12,766 nucleotides of DNA from DAOUBA01 sp034432855 (GCA_034432855.1 DAOUBA010000182.1:1-12766); one strand, 5' to 3'. Shown: positions 5,921-12,766, counted from the first letter of the stretch. Notes: generated by a model not told the origin, from the sequence alone. A program made the numbers and translations.

Positions 5921-6901
5921 ATGGCAAAAAGGAAGATTGATCCAGACGAAATTCGCTTCTTTAGCGGCAGTTCCAACCGGTCGCTGGCTGCCAAGATCAC
6001 CGAATACCTGAGTGTCCCGCTCGACGAGACGATCATCACCCGCTTCAGTAACGATTGCCTGCACATCCAACTCGGCAGCAGCGTGCGCTCACGCAAGGTC
6101 TTTATCGTGCAATCCCTCTCGCCACCCGTAAATGACCATCTGATGGAATTGCTGATGATGCTGGACATCGCCCGCTCGGCTTCGGCCCAGGAAGTTCACG
6201 CCGTCATTCCCTATTTCTCCTACGCCCGCTCCGACAAGAAGGACGCGCCACGCATCTCGATCACCGGGCGGCTGGTTGCCGACCTGCTGCACACCGCCGG
6301 GGCGACCCACGTGATGACAATGATGCTGCATTCGCCGCAGGTGCACGGCTTCTTCAGCGTGCCGGCCGATCCATTGAGCAGTCGGCCGGTGTTCGAGCAA
6401 TACTTCCAGCAACGCGACCTATCGAATACGATTATCGTCGCCGCCGACCTGGGGCACGCCGAATCGGCCGCACGCTTCGCCAAGAATCTCGGTCGCCCGG
6501 TCGCCGCAGGCGTCAAGGAGCGCATCTCCGATGTGCAAGTCCGCATCAGGGGCATCGTGGGCGGGCAGGTATGCGATTGCAAGCGCGCCATCGTATACGA
6601 CGACGAGATCGCTACCGGCGGCACCGTCCTCGAACTCACCCGGCTCTTGATCGAGCAGGGCATCGAAGGGATCTGGCTGGCCTGTACACACGGCGTTTTC
6701 GTGAAGAGTGCCCTGGAACGTCTGGGAGCCATCCCGCAAATCACCGAGATTGTGACAACCGACACGGTCTACATCCCGCCGGAAAAGCAACATCCCAAAC
6801 TGCGCATTCTATCGGTCGCCCACATCTTTGGCGAGGCCATCCGCCGCAACTACCTGCACGAGTCCATCGGCGACCTGTTCGTCTTTGGGGATAGGTCGTG
6901 A
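5921..6901 (+). CDS. prs: Ribose-phosphate diphosphokinase (PRPP synthetase)
   Basis: Prs transfers pyrophosphate from ATP to ribose 5-phosphate to make PRPP, the HisG substrate. The 326-aa length is normal. Family blocks in order: RFSNDCLHIQLGSSVRSRKVFIVQS (41-65), PVNDHLMELLMMLD (69-82), PYFSYARSDKKDAPR (97-111), MMLHSPQVHGFF (134-145, with the conserved His137) and the PRPP-binding loop AIVYDDEIATGGTV (223-236). Departures from the common form include SNDC for SNDE, and DLGHAESAARFAKNLG where most enzymes have a PDxGGxxRA-type segment, so it is a divergent subgroup. ATG 5921 follows a purine-rich SD (GGAGGGAAGAGGGAGAG, 5902-5918); the long frame upstream overlaps hisD and lacks similarity. 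It sits in the middle of the his genes and its stop overlaps the hisC start (TGATG). Confidence 0.92.
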   Translation: MAKRKIDPDEIRFFSGSSNRSLAAKITEYLSVPLDETIITRFSNDCLHIQLGSSVRSRKVFIVQSLSPPVNDHLMELLMMLDIARSASAQEVHAVIPYFSYARSDKKDAPRISITGRLVADLLHTAGATHVMTMMLHSPQVHGFFSVPADPLSSRPVFEQYFQQRDLSNTIIVAADLGHAESAARFAKNLGRPVAAGVKERISDVQVRIRGIVGGQVCDCKRAIVYDDEIATGGTVLELTRLLIEQGIEGIWLACTHGVFVKSALERLGAIPQITEIVTTDTVYIPPEKQHPKLRILSVAHIFGEAIRRNYLHESIGDLFVFGDRS

Positions 6902-8010
6902 TGAATCCCGCCGCCCTCATCCGCCCCGATATTGCCACGATGGAGCCCTACGCACCGGTCTTCCCCTTCGAGGTGCTCGCCGCGCGGTTGGGACGCGCCC
7001 CAGAAGAGATCGTCAAACTCGACGCCAACGAAAACCCCTATGGCGCACCACCCGCTGTGCGCGAAGCGCTTGCCAGCCTGCGTTACGCTCACATCTACCC
7101 CGACCCGGAAAGCCGTGCGTTACGCCAGGCGCTGGCCCGCTTCACCGGCCTCCCTGCCGAAGTCTTGCTCGCCGGGGCCGGCGCCGACGAATTGATTGAT
7201 CTGACGATGCGCCTGTTCCTATCGCCGGGTGACGCGATCATCAACTGCCCGCCCACGTTCGGCATGTATCCCTTCGACGCCGATGTGAACGGCGCCAGGG
7301 TCATCTCCGTCCCACGCCGCGCCGATTTTAGCCTGGACATCCAGGCCATCGAACAAGCCGTAGAGCAATATCGCCCCAAACTCATCTTCGTCGCCTCGCC
7401 CAACAACCCCGATGGCGGCCTGCTGCCGGATGCGGATTTCGAGCGACTGCTGGCTTTGCCGGCCGTGCTCGTGCTGGATGAGGCGTACATCGAATTCGCT
7501 GCGCCGGAGCGCAGCCGCATCGAGCTGGTGCCCCGGCACGATAACCTCATCGTCCTGCGCACCTTCAGCAAGTGGGCCGGGCTGGCAGGACTGCGCGTGG
7601 GCTACGGCGCGTTTCCCGCCGCGCTGATGCCGCACCTGTGGAAGATCAAGCAGCCCTACAACGTCTCTGTCGCCGCCTCGGAAGCCGCCATCGCCGTGCT
7701 GAACGACCCCGGCTACCTGGAGATGCATATTGCGCGGATGATCGCCGAGCGGGAACGCTTGAGCCGCCTGCTGGCCGAAATCCCTTACCTGTACGTCTAC
7801 CCCTCGCGCTCGACCTTTGTCCTGTGCCGGGTCATCGGGCGCGATGCTCACGAATTGCGCGCAACGCTCGAACGCGAGGGCATCCTGGTGCGCTATTATG
7901 CCACTCCGCGCCTGCGCGATCACATCCGTATCAGCGTGGGTCGGCCGGAACAGACGGAGGTACTGGTTGCAGCGTTGAGAGGAATTGGAGACGTGAAACG
8001 TGAAACGTAA
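6901..8010 (+). CDS. hisC: Histidinol-phosphate aminotransferase
   Basis: HisC is a PLP enzyme that transaminates imidazole-acetol phosphate to histidinol phosphate using glutamate. The 369-aa protein has LDANENPYG (40-48), the cofactor-contacting SPNNPDG (166-172), DEAYIEF (193-199), the PLP lysine in TFSKWAGLAGLRVGYG (Lys224) and the C-terminal arginine segment RISVGRPEQT. It belongs to the aminotransferase class I/II fold. ATG 6901 overlaps the prs stop by one base; GTG 6898, three bases earlier, is also possible. The last residues, VKRET, are encoded by heptamer repeats and are probably not part of the fold. A cobalamin-pathway or aromatic aminotransferase would be alternatives, but the context favours HisC. 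Confidence 0.92.
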   Translation: MNPAALIRPDIATMEPYAPVFPFEVLAARLGRAPEEIVKLDANENPYGAPPAVREALASLRYAHIYPDPESRALRQALARFTGLPAEVLLAGAGADELIDLTMRLFLSPGDAIINCPPTFGMYPFDADVNGARVISVPRRADFSLDIQAIEQAVEQYRPKLIFVASPNNPDGGLLPDADFERLLALPAVLVLDEAYIEFAAPERSRIELVPRHDNLIVLRTFSKWAGLAGLRVGYGAFPAALMPHLWKIKQPYNVSVAASEAAIAVLNDPGYLEMHIARMIAERERLSRLLAEIPYLYVYPSRSTFVLCRVIGRDAHELRATLEREGILVRYYATPRLRDHIRISVGRPEQTEVLVAALRGIGDVKRET

Positions 8011-8019
8011 TGCGTAATT
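7992..8019 (+). repeat. Heptamer repeat CGTGAAA/CGTAATK at the hisC/hisB junction
   Basis: Four uninterrupted 7-mers: CGTGAAA, CGTGAAA, CGTAATG, CGTAATT. The first ones encode the tail of HisC and contain its stop; the rest fill the gap before hisB. The same CGTRRNN unit recurs three times at 10050-10070. Confidence 0.7.
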
Positions 8020-8048
8020 ACTCCTTACGTTTTATTCTTGAGGCTGAG

Positions 8049-8636
8049 ATGCGAAAGGCAACAATACAACGCCAAACTCGTGAGACAACCGTTTCGCTCA
8101 TGCTCGACCTTGACGGCAATGGAACGCACACTATTGCCACCGGCCTCGGCTTTCTCGACCATATGCTGGCCCACATCGCCGTACACGGCATGTTCGATCT
8201 GACGGTACAGGCCCAGGGCGACCTGAGCGTGGACCCCCATCACACCGTCGAGGACGTGGCGCTCGTGTTGGGCACGGCCTTCGACCAGGCGCTCGGCGAC
8301 CGCGCCGGCATCGTGCGCATCGGCTCTGTCAGCGTGCCGATGGATGACGCGCTGGCCTCCGTCGCCGTGGACCTCTCCGGGCGGCCTTACGCCGTGGTCG
8401 AGGTGGTCTGGACCGGGAACACGGTCGGCGGAATTCCCGTCACGCTGATCCCGCACTTTATCGAATCATTCGCCGCCACCGCTCGCGCCAACGTGCACGC
8501 GCGCGTGCTGTACGGGCGCGACGATCACCACAAGGCCGAGGCACTGTTCAAGGCGCTGGGCCGGGCGCTCGACGCGGCCACACAGATAGACCCCCGGCGC
8601 AGTGGGACGATCCCTTCAACAAAGGGGACACTGTGA
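8049..8636 (+). CDS. hisB: Imidazoleglycerol-phosphate dehydratase
   Basis: HisB removes water from imidazole-glycerol phosphate to give imidazole-acetol phosphate. It is a manganese enzyme made of two similar halves. The 195-aa monofunctional form shows GLGFLDHMLAHIAVHG (32-47), DPHHTVED (62-69), HFIESFAATARANVH (136-150) and DDHHKAEALFKALGRAL (158-174), holding both pairs of metal-binding His plus the Glu residues. There is no attached phosphatase domain, so histidinol-phosphate phosphatase must be encoded elsewhere. ATG 8049 is chosen because GAGG (8040-8043) precedes it and the family N-terminus (RKATIQRQTRET) starts there; ATG 8011 in the heptamer repeat would add 13 unlikely residues. 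Its stop overlaps the GTG start of hisH (GTGA). Confidence 0.95.
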   Translation: MRKATIQRQTRETTVSLMLDLDGNGTHTIATGLGFLDHMLAHIAVHGMFDLTVQAQGDLSVDPHHTVEDVALVLGTAFDQALGDRAGIVRIGSVSVPMDDALASVAVDLSGRPYAVVEVVWTGNTVGGIPVTLIPHFIESFAATARANVHARVLYGRDDHHKAEALFKALGRALDAATQIDPRRSGTIPSTKGTL

Positions 8637-9274
8637 CCACCGAGGTTACACTCATAGATTACGGAGCCGGGAACCTGGCTTCGGTCAAGCGGGCATTGGA
8701 TTACCTGGGAGTGCCCAACCGGATCGCTCTGACCGGAGACGAATTGCGTGATGCAGAGCGTATCATCTTTCCTGGCGTGGGACACGCAGGCGCAGCAATG
8801 GCAATCCTCCGAGCGCGCGGGATGGATGTCGCGCTGCGAGACGCCTTCGCGCGCAACATCCCGATCCTGGGCATTTGCCTGGGGGCGCAGATCGTGCTGA
8901 CCCATTCCGAGGAAGGCGATACCCCCTGCCTCGATCTCATCCCTGGCGAATGCTTGCGCTTCAGGTTCACCGACGCCCAACTCAAGGTGCCGCATATGGG
9001 CTGGAACGAAATCACGGTCACACGGCCCCACCCTGTCCTGCGCGACGTACAGCCGGGCGACGAGTTCTATTTCGTTCACTCCTACTATCCGCGCCCCCGC
9101 TCCGACGCGCAGGTCTATGCCATCTGCGAGTACGGCATCACCTTTCCGGCGGCCATCGGATACAAGAACCTCTTCGCCACTCAATTCCACCCGGAAAAGA
9201 GCGGGCGGATTGGGTTAGCGATGCTGCAGAGTTTTGTGGAGTGGGATGGGGATTGGAGAGACCGACTATGTTGA
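8633..9274 (+). CDS. hisH: Imidazole glycerol phosphate synthase, glutaminase subunit
   Basis: HisH hydrolyses glutamine and passes ammonia to HisF, which forms imidazole-glycerol phosphate and AICAR. The 213-aa class I glutamine amidotransferase has FPGVGHAG (46-53), the nucleophile elbow GICLGAQ with Cys82, LKVPHMGWNEI (117-127) and the catalytic His186 and Glu188 in FHPEKSG. The start is GTG 8633, overlapping the hisB stop, with GGGG (8624-8627) as SD. The C-terminal tail after FVEW (DGDWRDRLC) is encoded by a purine-rich run and overlaps the next gene by seven bases. The directly following hisF1 is its expected partner; a second HisF is encoded at the operon end. Confidence 0.95.
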   Translation: MTTEVTLIDYGAGNLASVKRALDYLGVPNRIALTGDELRDAERIIFPGVGHAGAAMAILRARGMDVALRDAFARNIPILGICLGAQIVLTHSEEGDTPCLDLIPGECLRFRFTDAQLKVPHMGWNEITVTRPHPVLRDVQPGDEFYFVHSYYPRPRSDAQVYAICEYGITFPAAIGYKNLFATQFHPEKSGRIGLAMLQSFVEWDGDWRDRLC

Positions 9275-10047
9275 GCAAACGGGTCATCGCCTGCCTCGAC
9301 GTCCGCGATGGAAAACTTGCCAAGAGCATCAAATTCGTAGACACGAAGGACATCGGCGATCCGGTAGCGGCGGCGCGGGAGTATTATGAACAAGGGCTAG
9401 ACGAACTCGTTCTTTACGACATCACCGCGTCCAGCGACAATCGCGCCATCCTGCTGGACGTGGTCAGTCGAGTTGCAGCACAGGTGTTCATCCCGTTCTC
9501 GGTCGGCGGTGGCCTGCGCACGGTGGAAGATTGTGGCAAGGTGTTGCTCGCGGGCGCGGAGAAGGTCAACGTCAACACCGCCGCCGTGCAAAATCCGCAA
9601 CTGATCGCCGAGGCCTCCCGCGCTTTCGGCGCACAGTGCGTGGTGCTCTCGATGGACGTGCGCGCGGTACCACCCACCCCGAAAATCCCCTCCGGCTACG
9701 AGATCGTCATCCGCGGCGGGCGCACCCCAACCGGTATGGATGCCGTCGAATGGGCCAGGCGCGGCGAGCAATTGGGCGCCGGCGAACTCGTGGTCAACTC
9801 GATAGACGCCGACGGCACCAAACAGGGCTATGAAATCCGCCTGACTCGTCTGATCGCCGAGGCGGTCACCATCCCGGTGATCGCCTCCGGAGGCGGGGGC
9901 AGGCCGGAACACCTCTACGACGTGCTGACCGAGGGCCGCGCCGACGCCGCGCTGGTGGCCTCGGTGTTGCACTACCACGAGTACACCGTCCGCGAGTTGA
10001 AAGAATACCTCCACCATCGCGGGGTGAAGGTGAGAATGAGATGGTAG
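9268..10047 (+). CDS. hisF: Imidazole glycerol phosphate synthase cyclase subunit, divergent copy (HisF1)
   Basis: This 259-aa TIM barrel lies next to hisH and overlaps it. The catalytic Asp11 (CLDV) and Asp130 (SMDV), loop-1 Lys19, phosphate-site segments VGGGLRT and ASGGGG, and the ammonia-gate residues known from Thermotoga HisF (Arg5, Glu46, Lys99, Glu167) can all be read at or near the usual positions. It departs from consensus in loop 1 (GKLAKSIKFVDTKDIGDP instead of GRVVKGxxFxNLRDxGDP). It also has a longer stretch after strand 5 (RAVPPTPKIPSGYEIVIRGG). Roughly half of its residues match the second HisF at 11719-12501 by eye, so this is an old paralogue, not a recent duplicate. Its position favours it as the HisH partner, but this is inference. 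Confidence 0.88.
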   Translation: MLSKRVIACLDVRDGKLAKSIKFVDTKDIGDPVAAAREYYEQGLDELVLYDITASSDNRAILLDVVSRVAAQVFIPFSVGGGLRTVEDCGKVLLAGAEKVNVNTAAVQNPQLIAEASRAFGAQCVVLSMDVRAVPPTPKIPSGYEIVIRGGRTPTGMDAVEWARRGEQLGAGELVVNSIDADGTKQGYEIRLTRLIAEAVTIPVIASGGGGRPEHLYDVLTEGRADAALVASVLHYHEYTVRELKEYLHHRGVKVRMRW

Positions 10048-10049
10048 AG

Positions 10050-10070
10050 CGTAAAACGTAGGGCGTGATG
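10050..10070 (+). repeat. Heptamer repeat CGTAAAA-CGTAGGG-CGTGATG at the hisF1/hisA junction
   Basis: Three uninterrupted 7-mers of the form CGTRRNN begin right after the hisF1 stop, the same unit type as at 7992-8019. They supply spurious start codons (GTG 10065, ATG 10068) in frame with hisA. Confidence 0.65.
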
Positions 10071-10091
10071 TGTGCCGGCCATGGAGGAAGA

Positions 10092-10817
10092 GTGAAAGAG
10101 TGGAACGTCTACCCGGCGATTGACCTGCGACGAGGGCGGGTCGTGCGGCTGGCGCAGGGAGACCCCCGCCGAGAGAAGCGCTATGCCGATAACCCGCTGC
10201 TCGTGGCGCGTCGCTGGCAGGAAGCCGGTGCCCGATGGGTGCACGTCGTCAACCTCGACGGCGCCTTCGACGAGCACGGCCAGGAGAATCAGGAGGCGCT
10301 GGAACACATCCTCACGACCGGCCTGCGCGTCCAGTTCGGCGGGGGGCTGCGCAGCATGGCAGCCATTCGCCTGGTGCTCGACCTGGGTGTGAGCCGCGCC
10401 GTGATCGGCACGGCAGCCGTGGAGGACCCGGCGCTGGTCGAAGCGGCGCTGATCGAGTTCGGGGCGGAGCGCATCGCCATAGGCATTGACGCCCGCGAGG
10501 GCAAGGTCCGGACACACGGCTGGCAGCAAGGCACAGAAGTATCGCCGGTGGCCCTCGCCCATCAATGGGCCGCCAGAGGAGTGCGGTGGATCATTTTTAC
10601 CGATGTAGCACGCGACGGCATGGGCAGCGGCATCAACCTGGCGGCGACGATGCAGTTGGCCGAGACGAGCGGACTCCACGTGATCGCCTCCGGCGGCGTC
10701 GCCAGTCTGGAAGACGTGCGGCAGGCTTACGAAGCAGGGTTGAGCGGCATCATCATCGGACGGGCGCTGTATGAAGGGAAGGTGGATTTGAAAGAGGCAT
10801 TACGCATCGGAACGTAG
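10092..10817 (+). CDS. hisA: ProFAR isomerase (phosphoribosylformimino-5-aminoimidazole carboxamide ribotide isomerase)
   Basis: HisA performs the Amadori rearrangement of ProFAR to PRFAR, the substrate of HisH/HisF. The 241-aa TIM barrel has the general-base Asp11 (PAIDLRRGRVVRLAQGD), the phosphate-binding QFGGGLR (81-87), the second catalytic Asp133 (GIDAREGKV), TDVARDGMGSG (170-180) and ASGGV (199-203). GTG 10092 is chosen because it follows GGAGG (10083-10087) and places WNVYPAIDL at the N-terminus as in the family; the in-frame GTG 10065 and ATG 10068 lie in a heptamer repeat. It sits between hisF1 and a VOC-fold gene. I see no sign of the dual HisA/TrpF (PriA) type, but cannot exclude it. 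Confidence 0.94.
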   Translation: MKEWNVYPAIDLRRGRVVRLAQGDPRREKRYADNPLLVARRWQEAGARWVHVVNLDGAFDEHGQENQEALEHILTTGLRVQFGGGLRSMAAIRLVLDLGVSRAVIGTAAVEDPALVEAALIEFGAERIAIGIDAREGKVRTHGWQQGTEVSPVALAHQWAARGVRWIIFTDVARDGMGSGINLAATMQLAETSGLHVIASGGVASLEDVRQAYEAGLSGIIIGRALYEGKVDLKEALRIGT

Positions 10818-10843
10818 GTGCGGTTTCTTACTGCGGAGACCCG

Positions 10844-11230
10844 ATGTATATCGAACACATCGCCATCTGGACACGAGACCTCGAGCGGCTCAAAGCGTTC
10901 TACGAGACCTACTTCCAGGCCAGGGCGGGCAACAAATACGTCAATCCCCAAAAGCAGTTCGAGTCGTACTTTCTGGTCTTTCCCTCCGGCGCGCGGCTCG
11001 AACTGATGCGCATGCCCGCCGTGCTGGAAGCATCCACTACTACAGAACCCTTCACTGGCTACGCCCATCTGGCATTCGCCGCCGGTTCGCCTGAGGCTGT
11101 AGATGCGCTGACCGACCGGCTACGCCAGGACGGGTATCAGGTCGTGAGCGCGCCACGCCGCACGGGCGATGGCTACTATGAGAGCGTCGTGCTGGATCCG
11201 GACGGCAACCGGATCGAGATCGTCGTCTGA
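10844..11230 (+). CDS. VOC-fold (glyoxalase/bleomycin-resistance/dioxygenase superfamily) protein
   Basis: 128 aa with two beta-alpha-beta-beta-beta modules: MYIEHIAIWTRDLERLKAFYETYF...LVFPSGARLELM, then GYAHLAFAAGSPEAVDALTDRLRQDGYQVV...YYESVVLDPDGNRIEIV. The four usual metal ligands of lactoylglutathione-lyase-type members are all present: His5, Glu53, His75 and Glu125. A metal-dependent lyase, isomerase or dioxygenase activity is therefore plausible, but the substrate cannot be read from sequence. ATG 10844 has GGAG at 10835-10838. The gap to hisA is only 26 bases, so it is in the operon. No role in histidine synthesis is established for this family; detoxifying aldehydes or serving as a passenger are both possible. 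Confidence 0.85.
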   Translation: MYIEHIAIWTRDLERLKAFYETYFQARAGNKYVNPQKQFESYFLVFPSGARLELMRMPAVLEASTTTEPFTGYAHLAFAAGSPEAVDALTDRLRQDGYQVVSAPRRTGDGYYESVVLDPDGNRIEIVV

Positions 11231-11269
11231 ACAATCAGGCATCATCACGGCCCAAATGGAGGTCACACG

Positions 11270-11722
11270 ATGAATCAATCGGAGCATGCAGTCGCCTGCT
11301 TCAAAGAAGGCTTCAACTGCGCCCAGGCGGTATTCTCGACTTATGCACCGCAGATGGGCCTGGAGCGCGAGACGGCCCTCAAGATTGCCGGGACGTTCGG
11401 CGGCGGGATGGGCCGCCTGGGCGAGGTGTGCGGCGCGGTGACCGGCGCACTGATGGTGCTCGGCCTTGAATACGGATGCGCGGACGTCCAGAACCCGGAG
11501 GACAAAGAAGAAGCCTACCGCCTGGTGCGCGAATTCGCCGACCGGTTCAGGGCCCGCCACGGCGCCATCCGGTGCCGTGACCTGCTCGGCTGCGACATCG
11601 GCACGCCGGAAGGGAGGAGCCTGGCGAGAGAAAAGGGCCTGTTCGCCAACCTCTGCCCTCAACTCGTGCGGGACGCGGCGGAGATCGTCGGCCAGATGTT
11701 GAAGCAGGAGGAAACGCAATGA
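11270..11722 (+). CDS. C_GCAxxG_C_C family cysteine-rich, probably redox-active protein
   Basis: 150 aa with the family signature: Cys10, then FNCAQAV (Cys17), then FGGGMGRLGEVCGAVTGALMVLGL (Cys54), a further Cys70, RCRDLLGCD (Cys102, Cys108) and Cys129 in NLCPQLV. Such small proteins are described as putative redox-active or metal-binding proteins, often near transporters or oxidoreductases; no enzyme activity is established that I can name. There is no signal peptide or membrane helix. ATG 11270 follows GGAGG (11258-11262). It overlaps hisF2 by four bases (ATGA), so it is translationally coupled to a histidine enzyme. That coupling is unusual and is the main clue to its context. Confidence 0.85.
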   Translation: MNQSEHAVACFKEGFNCAQAVFSTYAPQMGLERETALKIAGTFGGGMGRLGEVCGAVTGALMVLGLEYGCADVQNPEDKEEAYRLVREFADRFRARHGAIRCRDLLGCDIGTPEGRSLAREKGLFANLCPQLVRDAAEIVGQMLKQEETQ

Positions 11723-12501
11723 CATTCAAACGCATCATCCCATGCCTGGACTTTAAGAATGGTCGCATCGTCAAGGGCGTCCACTTCGTCAACCTGCGCG
11801 ACGCGGGCGACCCGGTGGAAAACGCCCGCCTGTACGACGCCGAGGGTGCCGACGAACTCGTCTTTCTCGACATCTCGGCCACCATCGAAGGCCGTGCGAC
11901 CATGGTCGAAGCGGCGCGCAAGGTGGCCGAGGCGATCTCGATCCCCTTCGCCATCGGCGGCGGCGTGCGCACCATCGAAGACGTACAGCGGTTGCTGGAG
12001 GCCGGCGCCAGCAAGGTGGGCATCAACACCGCCGCCGTGCGCACACCCACCCTGCTCTCGGAAGCCGCCGCACGCTTCGGCAGCAAACGGATCGTCGTCG
12101 CTGTGGACGCCAGGCAAATCGCCCAAGATCCGCCTCGCTGGGAAGTCTACGTGAGCGGCGGACAGGAGCCCACCGGGTTGGACGCCATTGAGTGGGCCGT
12201 GCGCGCGGTCGAATTGGGCGCCGGCGAGGTGCTACTCACCAGCATTGACGCCGACGGTACGCTCAACGGCTATGACATCCCGCTCACCCGCGCCGTAGCC
12301 GAGGCGGTGCCGGTGCCCGTCATCGCCAGCGGCGGCGCCGGCAAACTGGAGCACTTTGCCCAGGCGCTCACCGAAGGCAAGGCCGATGCCGCACTCGCCG
12401 CTTCATTATTCCACGACCGCGTAGTGAGCGTCGGCCAGGTCAAAGAGTACCTGGCGGCGCAAGGGATTCCGGTGGGAAGTTCGTGGCACAGATGCTCGTA
12501 G
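11719..12501 (+). CDS. hisF: Imidazole glycerol phosphate synthase cyclase subunit, consensus-like second copy (HisF2)
   Basis: 260-aa TIM barrel with IIPCLDFKNGRIVKGVHFVNLRDAGDP (6-32), close to the HisF consensus including the VKGxxFxNLRDxGDP loop 1 with Lys19. Asp11 and Asp130 (VAVDAR) are conserved, as are IGGGVRT, TSIDADGT and ASGGAGKLEH. Arg5, Glu46 and Lys99 of the ammonia gate are in place. The C-terminus (GSSWHRCS) runs slightly past the usual end. The gene starts within the stop of the cysteine-rich protein gene (ATGA), with GAGG a few bases earlier, and is the last of the operon, shortly before a strong terminator. Two HisF copies with one HisH in one operon is unexpected; either may pair with HisH. 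Confidence 0.93.
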   Translation: MTFKRIIPCLDFKNGRIVKGVHFVNLRDAGDPVENARLYDAEGADELVFLDISATIEGRATMVEAARKVAEAISIPFAIGGGVRTIEDVQRLLEAGASKVGINTAAVRTPTLLSEAAARFGSKRIVVAVDARQIAQDPPRWEVYVSGGQEPTGLDAIEWAVRAVELGAGEVLLTSIDADGTLNGYDIPLTRAVAEAVPVPVIASGGAGKLEHFAQALTEGKADAALAASLFHDRVVSVGQVKEYLAAQGIPVGSSWHRCS

Positions 12502-12536
12502 AGGCGCGCACGCGCTGCCAGCACCCGTGGATTTGT

Positions 12537-12581
12537 GGGGATGCGGCGGGCAGATTCGCTGCTCGCCGCATCTCCTTTTTT
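12537..12581 (+). terminator. Strong intrinsic terminator of the his operon
   Basis: A 12-bp stem, GGGGATGCGGCG (12537-12548) with CGCCGCATCTCC (12564-12575), contains one G-U pair. The loop may fold further (GCAG/CTGC). Six T residues follow directly (12576-12581). It lies 36 bases after the hisF2 stop and reads in the operon's direction. Confidence 0.85.
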
Positions 12582-12585
12582 CGCT

Positions 12586-12718
12586 CCCTTCTCCCCCGCT
12601 TGCAGGGGAGAAAGGGGCCGCTGTGGCAAAGGCCCCGCCGTGCTGAAAGCGCACGGCTGAACCAGGTGCAAGCCCGCAGGGCTTTTGCCTGCTGAGCCGG
12701 GCGATTTGATCGCCCGGC
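12586..12718. repeat. Cluster of hairpins downstream of the operon
   Basis: Four hairpins follow each other: CCCTTCTCCCC (12586-12596) with GGGGAGAAAGGG (12605-12616, one bulge); GCCGTGC (12637-12643) with GCACGGC (12651-12657); AAGCCC (12670-12675) with GGGCTT (12679-12684); and GCCGGGCGAT (12696-12705) with ATCGCCCGGC (12709-12718), a perfect 10-bp stem. No gene is recognisable between 12502 and the window end; open frames on both strands here lack protein motifs. The pattern looks like the intergenic palindromic repeats of high-GC genomes. Confidence 0.55.
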
Positions 12719-12766
12719 GGCTGGCGGGTCATACTCCCCCCAGTCCAGACAGGCGGCCTGCCCACA

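Noticed and set aside
8010..8048. Earlier hisB start at the heptamer repeat
   Set aside because: It would add 13 residues encoded by repeat DNA; ATG 8049 has GAGG in front and matches the family N-terminus.
12586..12718. CRISPR array
   Set aside because: The hairpins differ from each other in sequence and there are no regularly spaced identical repeats.
12406..12765. Minus-strand open frame at the right edge
   Set aside because: It lies across the hisF2 end, the terminator and palindromic repeats, with no protein motifs.

Overview
The window is a histidine-biosynthesis operon with GC-rich coding sequence, SD-led starts and mostly overlapping gene junctions. Several protein variants (the HisI NCEQN motif, the HisD GPTET loop, a divergent HisF) and palindromic or heptamer repeats between genes remind me of Chloroflexota (Anaerolineae-like). 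That assignment is inference from memory, not a search result.

Region 1 (1-1101): the 3' end of a C39-like papain-fold peptidase gene; then an approximately 250-bp non-coding element bounded by imperfect inverted repeats and filled with hairpins; then a truncated N-terminal piece of a fumarate hydratase/tartrate dehydratase alpha subunit. Region 2 (1147-2990): two translationally coupled genes, one for a soluble protein built from two internally duplicated modules (no family firmly recognised) and one for an eight-helix membrane protein resembling sensor domains.

Region 3 (2987-3169): a strong extended -10 promoter overlaps the stop codon of the membrane-protein gene. It is followed by a 21-codon ORF with three His codons within five codons, and then a terminator-like hairpin just before hisI. 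This looks like a transcription attenuator for the his operon.

Region 4 (3184-12501): hisI, hisG (long form), hisD, prs (PRPP synthetase), hisC, hisB, hisH, hisF1, hisA, a VOC-fold protein, a C_GCAxxG_C_C-type cysteine-rich protein, and a second hisF. Prs makes PRPP, which HisG joins to ATP; HisI, HisA, HisH/HisF, HisB, HisC and HisD carry the pathway towards histidine. hisE (PRA-PH) and a histidinol-phosphate phosphatase are not in the window. Two HisF paralogues are present, both with their catalytic residues. A strong intrinsic terminator at 12537-12581 closes the operon and is followed by a run of hairpins up to the window edge.

The most interesting points are the probable his leader-peptide attenuator, the duplicated and divergent HisF with two unrelated genes between the copies, heptamer repeats (CGTRRNN and GGGATTR) at gene junctions, an in-frame repeat-like insertion in hisD, and the inverted-repeat element upstream.
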